18,784 bases of DNA from Davidsoniella eucalypti. Taxonomy: Eukaryota > Ascomycota > Sordariomycetes > Microascales > Ceratocystidaceae. Each line of letters opens with the position of its first letter. Position 1 is the first letter of the stretch. Of the stretch, positions 1 to 9,150 are shown piece after piece. Position numbers and translations under genes: made by a program. Location: assembly GCA_004009845.1 (NCBI GenBank), contig RMBW01000259.1, positions 1-18,784 on the forward strand, read 5' to 3'. The notes below the pieces were generated by a model. The model did not search any database. It was given only the letters and a program-made list of their open reading frames with translations, and was not told where the DNA came from.

Positions 1-363
1 CCTCAGGTGTTAACTCCTCAGCCGTAGTGACTTCAATTTGTCCAGAACGAGGGTGCAGTTTACATCGTGGTTGATGAGCCAGCGTTGACCGAGTATCAGT
101 CTCTTCGTTTGGCCGGGGACGACGTAGGCCCAAATGTCCTCGTGTGGTCAGGTAGGTGCAGCGTAAACTGGCTATCTGAAGTGATGACAGGTGGGTCGGA
201 CTGGGAGGAGCGAGGAGACTTGCGTGGCTCGATAGGCTGGGTCTGGGGCGTAAGTGGAGTAGGCGCGGAGGGACGACGGCGAGGCAGAGGCAGCCACTGT
301 CGACGAGAGCTTTAGTCGAAAGTTCATTAATAGACAAATCTAAGTATAAACCTTTACTCCCAT
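1..363 (-). pseudogene. Start of pol of Gypsy copy A (protease region), frameshifted
   Basis: It matches 15034-15402 of copy C, covering the pol AUG and the aspartic protease with its DSG site. One base is missing in the fourth codon after the AUG relative to copy C, which brings a stop within a few codons. Further single-base indels follow, so no long protease frame is left. Substitutions relative to copy C are few. The fragment continues past the left edge. Confidence 0.82.
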
Positions 364-431
364 CTGAGTTCTAACTATCTCTTCCCCTATCTTCGTATCC
401 TCCTTGTCAGGGCGCGACTTGTCCTGACTTC

Positions 432-2212
432 CTAAAAATCCAACTCGATTGAGGTCGTACTCCGACCCGTTATCCGCCGCTTAGAGTCAACCTTGGCTAC
501 CGTGTGTGGTGTTATCCGGGGGCAGGCAGCGCGCGATCCATGGCAAGTTCGTCGTACTTGGCGATTTCCTCACGCATCACCGTGCGTATGGCGTTGATGG
601 ACAGCTGGTTGTTCGAGGGCCTGGCGGGAAGAGCGCTGGGGCAACGCGTGCGATGTGATCCTTGAGCCCACAGATAAAGCATGTTTTCACGCATTAAACG
701 GTGTCGTTCCGACTCGGAAAGTTTTGGTCTCTCCGAACGGGCAGCAGGCTGGGGGCGGTTCTCCCGACGAGTCTGTTGGTGGGCCGCTCTCTCCAGTTGC
801 TCGACTTAGTATGCTCAGGTTTGGGGTCGATTCGATAGCGGGCGCTTACCAGTGGGCGGTCGAAGTGCTTCAAGAGGTCGTCGATGATAGCATGGTAGAG
901 TTGGACTTCCAAGCCCATCCGGTGCGTTCAATCAGATCGTCACGCATGGCAGAACGCAGGATGTCAATTAGCGTGTGTCGTCGTGGATGCCGGCTTCCAT
1001 GGCTAGAGTCTCGAAGCGGAGGTGGAAGGCTTTGAAGGGTTCCCTGTCTCCTTGGGCGGATTGGTAGAAAGCAATGCGCGCGTTGGTGAGCCGTTCACGC
1101 GACCGAACATATCATCAAGCTTCTCCAGCAGCAGGTCGTAGGGTCTGGAACGTTGGCCGATAGAGTCGAAAAAGACGTTCAACTTGGCTTGTGTGGTTGC
1201 GCCAAGCGGCCGTACAGGTAGACTGCCTTCGAGAGTTCACCGCCTAGGGCTGCTCCATCGATCAACATTTTGTTCGTTGCTAGCCTTCTCCAGATCTCGT
1301 AGTCAGAGTGCAAGCCGCTGAATTCGCTGAGTAGAGGCTGGACCTGACGGGGTAGGGTTGGCTGGAAGAGCGAGTAGTAATGGCTGGGGAGCAGGGGCAG
1401 GCGGTAGCGGAGGAGCGGTAGTATCATGACGTTCTTTGGCGAACAACATTTGACCGAGTCGATTCATCATGGACTTCATTTCTACCATATCAGATTGCAG
1501 AGAGTCCAGACGGTCGGCTTCACGCGAGGGTTGGCGACCGCGGTCAGATTCAGGGTAGGTGTCGCGGGGCCTCATGCTTTCAGCCAGACGAGCTAGGTCA
1601 GAGGTATCGGAAGGGTTATCACTTGCGTCGTCTTCGTCATCCAAGGGTAGCGGGTTGCGAGAGGTGGTTACTCGCTCAAGGTGCGCGCGTGGGTTGTCTC
1701 AGTGGAGATCAGTTGCTCAGTGGTTTCCTTGGCCTTGGAGCGAGTTCTCGTGGGGGTGCGAGGTAGGCCCATGAACGGTGACTTGAGGAGAGGGAAGGAC
1801 GGAGCGAGGTTCGAGCAACGCGTTCCTGACGCGTACGAGCTTGGCCGATGTGGACGTGGCCGACAAAACCGCTGGTGAAGGAGAGGTGGCCTAGGTGGCT
1901 GTGGAAGTGCTGACTGTGACTGAGGATATCACGGGAGGCAGGGCAGAATCCTAGGGTGGCAGCGAGGCGCGCGCGTTCCTTGCGTTTAAAGAGGCAAGGT
2001 AACACCAGCCGGGTCTACTCCAGGGTCGATCCTCGGGTAGGCCTACGGCCGACAGCGTGTAACCCTCAGGGGGCTCCTGGCTGGGGTCTAGAGTGGACAC
2101 GAGCCAGGGCTAGTTTCTGCTTAATGATACAGAAGGCTTCGTAGTAACCAACGAGGGCGGCGCAGTTCAGGGAGGCCAGGATGACCAGAACCAGGAAGGT
2201 GAAGTCAGACAT
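432..2212 (-). pseudogene. Gag of Gypsy copy A, frameshifted
   Basis: This is the same gene as the intact gag at 13172-14965 but split among frames by indels, for example near 2075 (two bases lost) and near 1989. The start (2212) encodes the same hydrophobic N-terminus as copy C (MSDFTFLVLVILASL). From about 1785 down to about 500 the DNA differs from copy C at roughly one base in eight, yet the encoded peptides stay similar (for example the stretch SDTSDLARLAESMRPRDTYP near 1600), so most changes are synonymous. The stop codon context (TTTTTAG at 432-438 read in reverse) is retained, but an upstream one-base insertion would place gag and pol in the same frame there. It could be a real decayed copy or a poorly polished sequence; the synonymous divergence in the middle is real variation, not read error. 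Confidence 0.85.
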
Positions 2213-2256
2213 AGTGACTTTAGAAGCGCAAGGGGTAACAAGCGGACTGGTAGGGG

Positions 2257-2485
2257 CAAGCCTTGTAGGAGGAAGGCTTGGACGAGGGGCAGACTGTTTA
2301 GGCAGAGTCTGGACAGGATAGGGGCAAACAGGGACGGTGTTTGGACAAAGGGGAAAGCAAGCGGACGGCTTGGACAGAAGAGAGGGCAAGCGGACGGCTT
2401 GGACAGAATAGAGGGCAAGCAGACGGCTTGGACAGAAGTAAATACAGCGAGCAGATGCTCGGACAAAGGGGCAAGCGGATGCTTG
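2257..2485 (-). repeat. Leader hairpin array, copy A (8 hairpins)
   Basis: Between the primer-binding site and gag lie eight short inverted repeats matching those of copy C. The stems on the minus strand are CAAGC/GCTTG (four), CGAGC/GCTCG, CAAACA/TGTTTG, CAGACT/AGTCTG and CAAGCCTT/AAGGCTTG. The central 29-bp unit is present three times here and five times in copy C, so the array has gained or lost units. No AUG occurs on the minus strand between the proposed RNA start and the gag start at 2212. Confidence 0.8.
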
Positions 2486-2502
2486 GACAAGATAAAGAAG
2501 TT

Positions 2503-2580
2503 ATCGGTCTCAAAATGAGACGATATACGAGGAGTTGCAATGAAAACTGGTCGTAAAAGAGTAGTTCGATTGAGACCGAT
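2503..2580 (-). other. Self-primer and primer-binding site, copy A
   Basis: An 11-base complement joins 2570-2580 (inside the LTR, proposed RNA 5' end) to 2503-2513 (three to thirteen bases past the LTR end). It is identical to the arrangement in copy C. Its retention in a second copy supports self-priming rather than tRNA priming, but these parts of A and C are nearly identical, so this is weak independent evidence. Confidence 0.65.
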
Positions 2581-2696
2581 GAAGGAGAAAGAGAAACTAA
2601 GACTAATAATCGGCGGGAATAGGTCCCTACTTATAGCCGATTCTAGTACTGACAAGGAATGCCTTGGCTAACCTTACTAGGCCTTAGTCTCTTACA
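2516..2696 (-). repeat. 5' LTR of Gypsy copy A (181 bp)
   Basis: On the minus strand it begins TGTAAGAG and ends GTCTCA, so it has the canonical TG...CA ends. Its length equals that of the LTR of copy C (12626-12806), and I count only three substitutions between them. A TATA-like box TATAAGTA lies at 2628-2635 in the same position as in copy C. Confidence 0.88.
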
Positions 2697-3284
2697 CGGC
2701 TGGTGTTACCTTGCCCTCTTTAAACGCAAGGAACGCGCGCGCCTCGCTGCCACCCTAGGATTCTGCCCTGCCTCCCGTGATATCCTCAGTCACAGTCAGC
2801 ACTTCCACAGCCACCTAGGCCACCTCTCTTTCACCAGCGGTTTCGTCGGCCACGTCCACATCGGCCAAGCTCGTACGCGTCAGGAACGCGTTGCTCGAAC
2901 CTCGCTCCGTCCTTCCCTCCTCAAGTCACCTTTCATGGGCCTGCCTCGCACCCCCACGCGAACCCGCTCTAAAGCCAAGGAGACCACGGAGCAGCTCATC
3001 TCTACCGAAACTACGCACGCACGCACATTAAGCAGAGTAACCACCTCACGCAACCCGCTGCCCGCAGATGATGACGACGCCAGTGATAACCCTTCGGACA
3101 CTTCTGACTTAGCCCGCCTCGCTGAGAGTATGAGACCACGCGACACGTACCCTGAATCAGATCGTGGCCGCCAACCCTCTCGCGAAGCTGACCGTCTGGA
3201 CTCTCTACAAGATGACATGGTAGAAATGAAGTCCATGATGAACCGTCTTGGTCAAATGCTGTTTGCTAAGGAACAACGCGCAAC
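2697..3284 (+). pseudogene. Gag fragment of Gypsy copy B, interrupted on both sides
   Basis: This stretch corresponds to residues 69 to about 262 of the copy C Gag: the region after the membrane segment, the basic middle, and the predicted coiled coil ending near LGQMLFAKE. The frame is open throughout. Up to about 3205 I count roughly 11 differences in 504 bases against copy C; after that the difference jumps to about 12 in 83. The left side is cut by the LTR of copy A at 2696 and the right side by the LINE at about 3285, so the missing gag parts should lie outside both insertions. The exact LINE junction is uncertain by about 8 bases. Confidence 0.85.
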
Positions 3285-3396
3285 TCCTACACACTTTTCG
3301 ACGAAGTGGCACCTTTCAACCATTTTTGCTCGAATTCATCTCAAAACACTTTTAAAATACTCACCTCATCTCGACGAATCCATCAATACCATTTGC

Positions 3397-4749
3397 ATGA
3401 TGGCGCAAGCCATGCGCGATGCGTTAAGGGCGATTGAAGCATCGCAAGACTGCGATAGCCCCCCTGTCACCCCCAACTTCTCAACTGACTCGATCAGCCT
3501 CGTGCCAACACACATGTACGATAGCGAAATGACCGACGAAAACAACAACACCATCACCAAAAACAATAAAAACAAGCGCCGCATCGAGGAGATCGAGCTC
3601 CCAAGCTCTCCTCCGGTTGCTGCGAAAAAGCTGCACGAGGCGAAAGGCCTCGAACTGTCGCGTTGGGTCGGCCCTGATCCAAAACAATCCAAGATCGCTG
3701 CAAGTATCGCGATCGTCAAGCGTGAGATGGCATCATTAGTAACGCAAGACAGGATGTTTGAGTCGCTGCAGATTCTGATTGCAGAAGGTTTTGGGGAACT
3801 TGACTTACCAGACACTCCATCACCACCTCCAAAAGTCATCATCGCAGATGCATCAAAGGCCACGGTGGCCTCAGCAAAGGCATTGTACTCTGCCATAACG
3901 AAAACGCCAGTCACACCGCCACTCCAACCAGCGGTGCCAAAGAAATGTGACATTATTAACAACAACAACAAGAAGAAGAAGGCGGCGAAGAAGGCTACTT
4001 TATCTGCGCCTTCCAAGACGGCTTCAACACCGATCACCAACACCACTGACGCGCCTCGCGACGCGTCACTCGACAAAACAACACCAACAAACAAAGACGC
4101 GACAAACAAAGACGCGACAAACAAAGACGCGACAAAATCAAATCAGCCATCCACGCCTGGCGAACATAAAAACACGACCAATGCCCCAACCTCAGTCGAC
4201 TCTGATAAAGGTTGGCAACAAGTTAAACCGCGCAAACCAGCCCGCCCCTCTGTTCAGTCTACACAGAGCACCAACAAGCTTCTGCTTATCGGTGGTGGCA
4301 AGATTCCCTCTCCCAAGCACATCCGTGACTTGGTTAACTGTGATGGAGCGATGAAGGCCATTGAGGTGAGGTTGACCTCGAAAAACAACATCAGCATCAC
4401 ATGCAGCAGCGCCTCCGCGAAGGCCAGCCTCCTCAAGACGAAGGACAGCTGGCTGGCACGCCTCCGGCCTTTGGGCTGGAAGGACTGCATCGAGCCTGAG
4501 AACTGGCAACGTCTCGTGATGCACGGTATGCGTCTTGACGAGATCGACAACTTTGCTGAAGAGTTTTACGACAGCAATGGCATTGAGGCCCTCCCGAGAG
4601 TGCGCCTCCTACGCAAGCCTCGCCCAGGACAGACGGTAGGATCCGTCGTGTTTACTGTCCTAAACCAGGCAAGTGCGTCTGTTTGTCTCAACAAGCAGAT
4701 GTTCTTTGCCGCGCAAAAAGTCAAGATTGTTAAGTATTTTTATGATTAG
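3397..4749 (+). CDS. LINE ORF1 protein (450 aa), RNA-binding Gag-like
   Basis: ORF1 of LINEs normally coats element RNA and helps form the ribonucleoprotein that carries it back to the nucleus. The start is chosen at the AUG at 3397 (another follows at 3400), the first AUG in this frame after the gag junction. The frame itself is open further upstream through copy B gag to 2659, which I take as accidental. Visible parts are an acidic, Ser/Thr/Pro-rich N-terminal half, an Asn/Lys-rich stretch near residues 185-200 (NNNNKKKKAAKK, possible nuclear signal or RNA contact), three TNKDA repeats near residue 232, and a folded-looking C-terminal part from about residue 268 that resembles the pre-knuckle region of fungal LINE ORF1 proteins. 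No CCHC zinc knuckle is present; the protein stops at KIVKYFYD, where related proteins usually continue into knuckles. The stop overlaps the ORF2 start. Confidence 0.8.
   Translation: MMAQAMRDALRAIEASQDCDSPPVTPNFSTDSISLVPTHMYDSEMTDENNNTITKNNKNKRRIEEIELPSSPPVAAKKLHEAKGLELSRWVGPDPKQSKIAASIAIVKREMASLVTQDRMFESLQILIAEGFGELDLPDTPSPPPKVIIADASKATVASAKALYSAITKTPVTPPLQPAVPKKCDIINNNNKKKKAAKKATLSAPSKTASTPITNTTDAPRDASLDKTTPTNKDATNKDATNKDATKSNQPSTPGEHKNTTNAPTSVDSDKGWQQVKPRKPARPSVQSTQSTNKLLLIGGGKIPSPKHIRDLVNCDGAMKAIEVRLTSKNNISITCSSASAKASLLKTKDSWLARLRPLGWKDCIEPENWQRLVMHGMRLDEIDNFAEEFYDSNGIEALPRVRLLRKPRPGQTVGSVVFTVLNQASASVCLNKQMFFAAQKVKIVKYFYD
4087..4131 (+). repeat. 15-bp tandem repeat in LINE ORF1 (3 units)
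   Basis: The unit ACAAACAAAGACGCG occurs three times without interruption at 4087, 4102 and 4117. It encodes TNKDA in frame, so unit gain or loss would not break ORF1. Confidence 0.92.
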
Positions 4750-5143
4750 AAAACTCACGATCTTTCAGCATAACCAGGGAAAGCGTAAAGGCATTTTGGA
4801 CCATCTCTTTGAATTAGCGATAAGGCAGAGAGTTGAGATATTGTGCATTCAGGAACCCTGGGTATGGCAAAAAGAAGGCAAATGGATTTTCCAGGACCAC
4901 CAAAACTTTCACACCGTCAAACCATCGTTATCTTTGCTAACAAGACCAAGAGTCGTGACCTATATCCAAAAGGACATTGACTTCACAATAGAAAAGCCTC
5001 TCGACATCGCAAGCAGCGACTTTCAATGCATAAGACTTCATATCGACGCGCAACCATTATTGGTCAACCTCTACAACCATCCGACCCAGCCCCTTTTACC
5101 GCACCCGCTTGTCCAGCAATGGCAGGTTGGGAATGGCATCATC

Positions 5144-8100
5144 GTCGGGGACTTCAACACCCATCATCCATGGTGGTCTGTGAACTGTGAGCAATCACAG
5201 CATGCAGATGAAGTCGTTGGTTGGTTGCAGAGGAACAATGCTGACTTGGTAGTGGATCCCGAGAATGCTCTGGTCAACAGAGGCACTTTCTTCACCACCA
5301 GGTCGCAGAAAACATCAATCATCGATCTCGCCTTCCTCACTGGGCAGATGAAGCAAACGAAAACTAGTTGGACGTGTGAAGGTCTCCATGGTTCGGATCA
5401 CCAGTGCATTAAGTTGCAGTTCCACGACGCCCGAAATAACAAAAAAGAGGAGGAAAAGGTGGTATACAATTTGAAGAAAACTGACTGGCAACAGTTCAGA
5501 GACAGCCTCAAAAAAAAAGAGGCACTAGTGTTAGAAAATCTCAAAAAAAGAGATACTCGACCGGATTTGGCGGCCATTTTGACCGCCGCCATCCAGGATA
5601 CCTGCGCAGAGGTGATGCCGAAGGCTCGCATCTGCCCCCGAAGTAAGCCTTGGTGGAACGACGAACTCAAGCTATTGAGGAAGTCGTTTCTCAGAGCCGA
5701 ACGACAATGGAAGAAGGATAAGATCTGTCTGACGGAGTACAAAGAAAAACGAAACAGGTATTTCCATGCCATTATCAAAACCAAAGCTAACTATTTCAAT
5801 TCTTTCTTAGAACAAGCAACCGGCGACGAAGTCTTCACTGCTATGAGATACACGAAACCCATAACCGACTCGTATATACAACCACTCGAGGAAAATGGTG
5901 TCAAGGCGGAGTCTTTCGACGACAAAGCTAAGATGCTACTGAATCTTGTGGGCGGCGAAAAAGGTGAGTCCCTTGAGGACGAAGACACTCTACCCATCCC
6001 ACATCACGAGAACTCGAAATGGCCTTGGCCTAACATCTCTACCATTGAGATTGAAAGAGCTATCATGACCTCAAACCCTAAGAAGTCTGCTGGACCAGAT
6101 GGGATTAATTTCCAAATGATCCAAAATGCTTATAGGGCTATCCCCGAGGTCTTCCACTATGTCTACACGGAGCTATTCACTAAAGGACAGTGTCCTACGG
6201 TGTGGCGCCAAGGCATTGGAGTGATATTGAAAAAACCCAACAAGCCAGACTATTCCCGTATCAAGGCATATCGGATTATCACGCTGCTGAACTGCTTAGG
6301 TAAAGTATTGGAACGAATTTTTGCACAGAGACTTGGTTTCTTGGCTGCAACAAAGGACGACCTGCTTCACCCAACGCAGTTTGGCGGACGGAAACAACGA
6401 TCGACGATCGATGCAGCAATGGTTCTCATGGACCAAGTCAAGTCATGGAAAGAACAGGGCCTGAAATCGAGTATTGCACTACTTGATATCAAAGGCGCGT
6501 TCGACCATGTTAATAGGGATACCCTACTATGGCACTGCAGAGATCTAGGTCTTCCGAATAACTGCACCCAATGGATTGCAGCCTTCCTTCAAAAGAGGAA
6601 GGTCCAGATATGCTTTGATGGCAAACGAACAAACTTCTACTATTGACCAAGGCATACCGCAAGGCAGCCCAATTTCCCCCATTCTGTTCTTGATTTATTC
6701 GAGACTTATACATATAAATATCCCCCCATCCATCCAAGTTCATGGCATTCAGCTCTCATACATTGATGATATTCTGATTACGGTAGCTTCCAAAAGCTTT
6801 GCAAGAAATTGCAGAGCTCTAGAGGCCATCGTTGAAGATCTCACCAGGCAAGCCGACGATAGTTCCGTCGAGTTTGAGAGTTCCAAGACTGAGCTTCTGC
6901 ATTTAACAAGGAGTAAAGCAGTAAGCAATGAACACATAGACGTCCTAGGGACGACAATACAACCGTCAGAGAAGATCAAGTGGCTAGGAATCTGGCTAGA
7001 CTGTCAGCTGAATTTCAGCGAGCATGTCCAAGACAGAACCCTTAAAGCAACCAGAACCCTAATGGGAATTCAACGGATTTCGCGGAAGTATAGCGGTCTA
7101 AGTGCGAAAGCAACTAGACAGCTGTACCAAGCTGTGATTCGTCCTATCATGGAATATGGTTCGATCCTCTGGTGGACAAAAATGAAGCCCATTTCCCTCA
7201 AGAAACACCTTGAAAAAGTACAAAGTTTGGCGATTTCCATGATGCTTGGCACCTACAAGCAGGCTCCGAAAAGGGCTTGTGAAATAGAGGCTGGCATTAA
7301 ACCAGTTGAGATCAACTTGGAATGGAATAACCTCAAGTACGGAACAAGACTTCTACAATTCCCTAAGCACCACCCCATACGTCATTGCGCCCAACCCACC
7401 AAGGACCATCTGAACTCGGAGTCTGACTTTGAGTCTCTTGGTATCTTGGGTCCCTACAAATTGAAGCGAGAGTCACAAGTGCAAGCAATTGCCGTGGACA
7501 TCAAGTACCTGATACCTTTCAAGGCACTTCAGCGAGCTAAAATTGTATGGGAGGCACCATGGGCCAAGCGTACCCCAATCACAACACATATCCCTAAAGT
7601 CAAAAAAGAAGAAGCAAAGGAAATCCACCTGACAACCCTAGCAACCCTATGGTTGGGCGAAGCCTATTGTTTGTACACTGACGGGTCTATGGAGGGTGAT
7701 AAATCCTCCTATGCCTTTGTCGATATGGACAATAAAAAGGTGCGGTTTCAAGAGGCAAATGCCTTGGGGCCTTACACTGAGGTTGCAGACTGCGAAAGCT
7801 ATGCGATCTACAGAGCCCTTTGCTACGTTCGAAAACTGCCACTACGGAAACGAATCCTGATCTTTGTCGATAGCCAAGCTGCCATCCAAAGAGTACGGAA
7901 GCCTGGTATATTCACGAACCTCATAGAGAAGCTAAACCTGCAGGACCTCGACACCAGTATAGAAATACACTGGTGCCCTGGACATGTAGGAATAGAAGGA
8001 AATGAGATAGTGGATAAGCTTGCAAAGGAGGCTCTTGAAAAAAGAGTATGCACCTCTATCGCAACCACTGGGTATATCAAGAAAAAGATTAAAGAGAACA

Positions 8101-8563
8101 TCTTCAACCTCTGGGACACACTAATCAACCGTGATATCGACAAACTTGGGAATCACTATCGGTCTCTTGGCAAGACAGGAGTGAGTGATCTGAAACCGAT
8201 TGAGGGCGAGAAGAGGCTGACAACAGCCTACTATCAACTTCTAACGGGGAAGGGCGCTTACCTGCCGTACCTAAAGACCATAGGCAAGGTATCGAGTAGC
8301 ATGTGTCGTCATTGTCAGCTGGACATTGAAACTATTCAGCACTTGGTGTTGGACTGTGATATGTGGCTTGAGCAAAGACAAGAGTTGAAAGACGTTTGTG
8401 ATGGCGAGATAAAGATGGAAGATCTATTTAGTAAGGCGAAGCACCAGCAAGCCTTGCTAGTATTTCTGAAAAAAACAGGAATAGGGGGGAGAAACTGGGG
8501 AAGAGTGGAGGAAGTGACCAACGATGGTGTCGCCGGTGAGGGTGAACCAGTCGCACTTCGTGA
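5144..8563 (+). repeat. Left arm of 3.4-kb inverted repeat
   Basis: This segment of LINE copy 1 is the reverse complement of 9211-12625. Paired positions sum to about 17769 over the RT half (for example 6486 with 11283, 7391 with 10378). The spacer is 8564-9210. Identity is very high over the RT half, apart from a diverged patch at about 5433-5545, and lower with many indels over the RNase H half. Confidence 0.9.
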
Positions 8564-8581
8564 TTTTTTTTTTTTTTTTTT
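8564..8581 (-). repeat. A-tail of LINE copy 3 (T18 on plus strand)
   Basis: A run of 18 T that joins the end of LINE copy 1 sequence on its left and AATTCATTA of the reversed LINE 3' UTR on its right. Its orientation gives copy 3 a 3' end here. Confidence 0.85.
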
Positions 8582-9041
8582 AATTCATTATCTTATGGAG
8601 CTAAAGAGCTATGAAGATGTAAAATAAAAGCAATAAAACAATAAAAACAACAAAAAAAGTAGAAACATAACACCAAACATAAAAAAATTAGGAAAAACAC
8701 AAGAATCAACAACACCATCGAAATCATCACGAGTCGACTGGCTCACCCTCAACGGCGAAACACATCGTTGGTCATTCCTCCACTCTTCCCAATTTCCCCC
8801 TATTCCTGTTTTTTCTAGAAAATACTGCAAGGCTTGCTGGTGATTCGCCTTACTAAATAGATCTTCACATCTTATCTCACCATCGCGACGTCTTTCAACT
8901 CTTGTCTTTACTCAAGCCAACATATTCACAGTCCACACCAAGTGTGGATAGTTTCAATGTCCAGCTGACAAGACGACACCATGCTACTCATACCTTGCCT
9001 ATGGTCTTTAGGTCGCACGTAAGCGCCCTTCCCCGTTAGAG
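8564..9041 (-). mobile_element. LINE copy 3, 5'-truncated 3' end with A-tail
   Basis: On the minus strand this starts at about 9041 inside the ORF2 C-terminal region (equivalent to about 8242 of copy 1), runs through the knuckle region and 3' UTR, and ends in a run of 18 A (T at 8564-8581). Such 5' truncation with an A-tail is typical of target-primed reverse transcription. It differs from copy 2 by many scattered one-base insertions and deletions and by substitutions, so the knuckle region is not in one frame. It may be an independent insertion or a badly resolved second pass of the same sequence. Confidence 0.78.
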
Positions 9042-9062
9042 TTTTTTTTTTTTTTTTTTTTT
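9042..9062 (-). repeat. A-tail of LINE copy 2 (T21 on plus strand)
   Basis: A run of 21 T between the 5' truncation point of copy 3 (9041) and the reversed 3' UTR of copy 2. It marks the 3' end of copy 2. Confidence 0.85.
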
Positions 9063-9150
9063 AATTCATTAATTATGGAGCTAAAGAGCTATGAAGATGT
9101 AAAATAAAAGCAAATAAAACAATAAAATCATAACAGAAAACAAGTAGAAA

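Larger units (their letters stand above)
1..2696 (-). mobile_element. Ty3/Gypsy chromovirus, copy A (5' part, degenerate)
   Basis: Reading the minus strand from 2696 towards 1 gives the same order as intact copy C at 12626-15402: 181-bp LTR, self-primer and binding site, hairpin leader, gag, then the start of pol. The match is collinear to the left edge, so the rest of pol and the 3' LTR should lie beyond position 1. The 5' end is sharp at 2696, where the LTR begins with TGTAAGAG on the minus strand and directly abuts gag of copy B, as expected if A inserted into B; the plus-side target duplication would then start CGGCT at 2697. Numerous single- and double-base indels break gag and pol. LTR, leader, early gag and early pol are close to copy C apart from indels, whereas the middle of gag is clearly more diverged. 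Confidence 0.9.
3285..8563 (+). mobile_element. LINE (Tad/I-like non-LTR retrotransposon), copy 1
   Basis: A nearly complete non-LTR element: a 5' UTR of about 112 bases, ORF1, and an overlapping ORF2 with endonuclease, reverse transcriptase, RNase H and C-terminal zinc-knuckle regions. It is inserted in gag of Gypsy copy B. Its 3' end is cut at about 8563, just after CACTTCGTGA, where a T run from an opposite-strand LINE begins; the 3' UTR and A-tail that copy 2 has are missing here. Presence of both APE and RNase H, a two-ORF layout and the fungal context point to the Tad1 clade, though I cannot exclude a neighbouring I-group clade. Confidence 0.88.
4742..8627 (+). pseudogene. LINE ORF2 polyprotein (APE, RT, RNase H), one frameshift
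   Basis: This is the enzyme that nicks target DNA and reverse-transcribes the element at the nick. The start is at 4742 (MIRKLTIFQHNQGKRKG), overlapping the ORF1 stop by eight bases (ATGATTAG). The endonuclease part shows QHN, QEPW (Glu at residue 38), GDFNTHHPWW (Asp at 137), IIDLAF and GSDH (Asp 219, His 220). The RT part shows AGPDGI, GGRKQRSTIDA, DIKGAFDHV, GIPQGSPISPILF and YIDD (6759-6770). RNase H has YTDGS (Asp codon 7680), Glu at 7794, DSQAA (Asp at 7869) and GNEIVDKLA (Asp at 8013). A C-terminal CX2CX8HX4C knuckle is at 8304-8357. A deletion of two bases at about 6637-6640, seen against copy 2, shifts the frame inside RT, and the native C-terminus is replaced by codons from the neighbouring T run. 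All other domains are open. Confidence 0.88.

Noticed and set aside
67..315. 82-codon open frame on the plus strand at the left edge
   Set aside because: Antisense to the protease region of Gypsy copy A.
3366..4124. 252-codon open frame antisense to LINE ORF1
   Set aside because: It is the reverse shadow of ORF1, low in complexity where ORF1 has Asn/Lys runs, with no recognisable domain and an RNA-level role only by speculation.
8564..8581. T run as a transcription terminator (RNA polymerase III type)
   Set aside because: It is continuous with a reversed LINE 3' UTR, and the same junction recurs at 9042-9062, so it is an A-tail.
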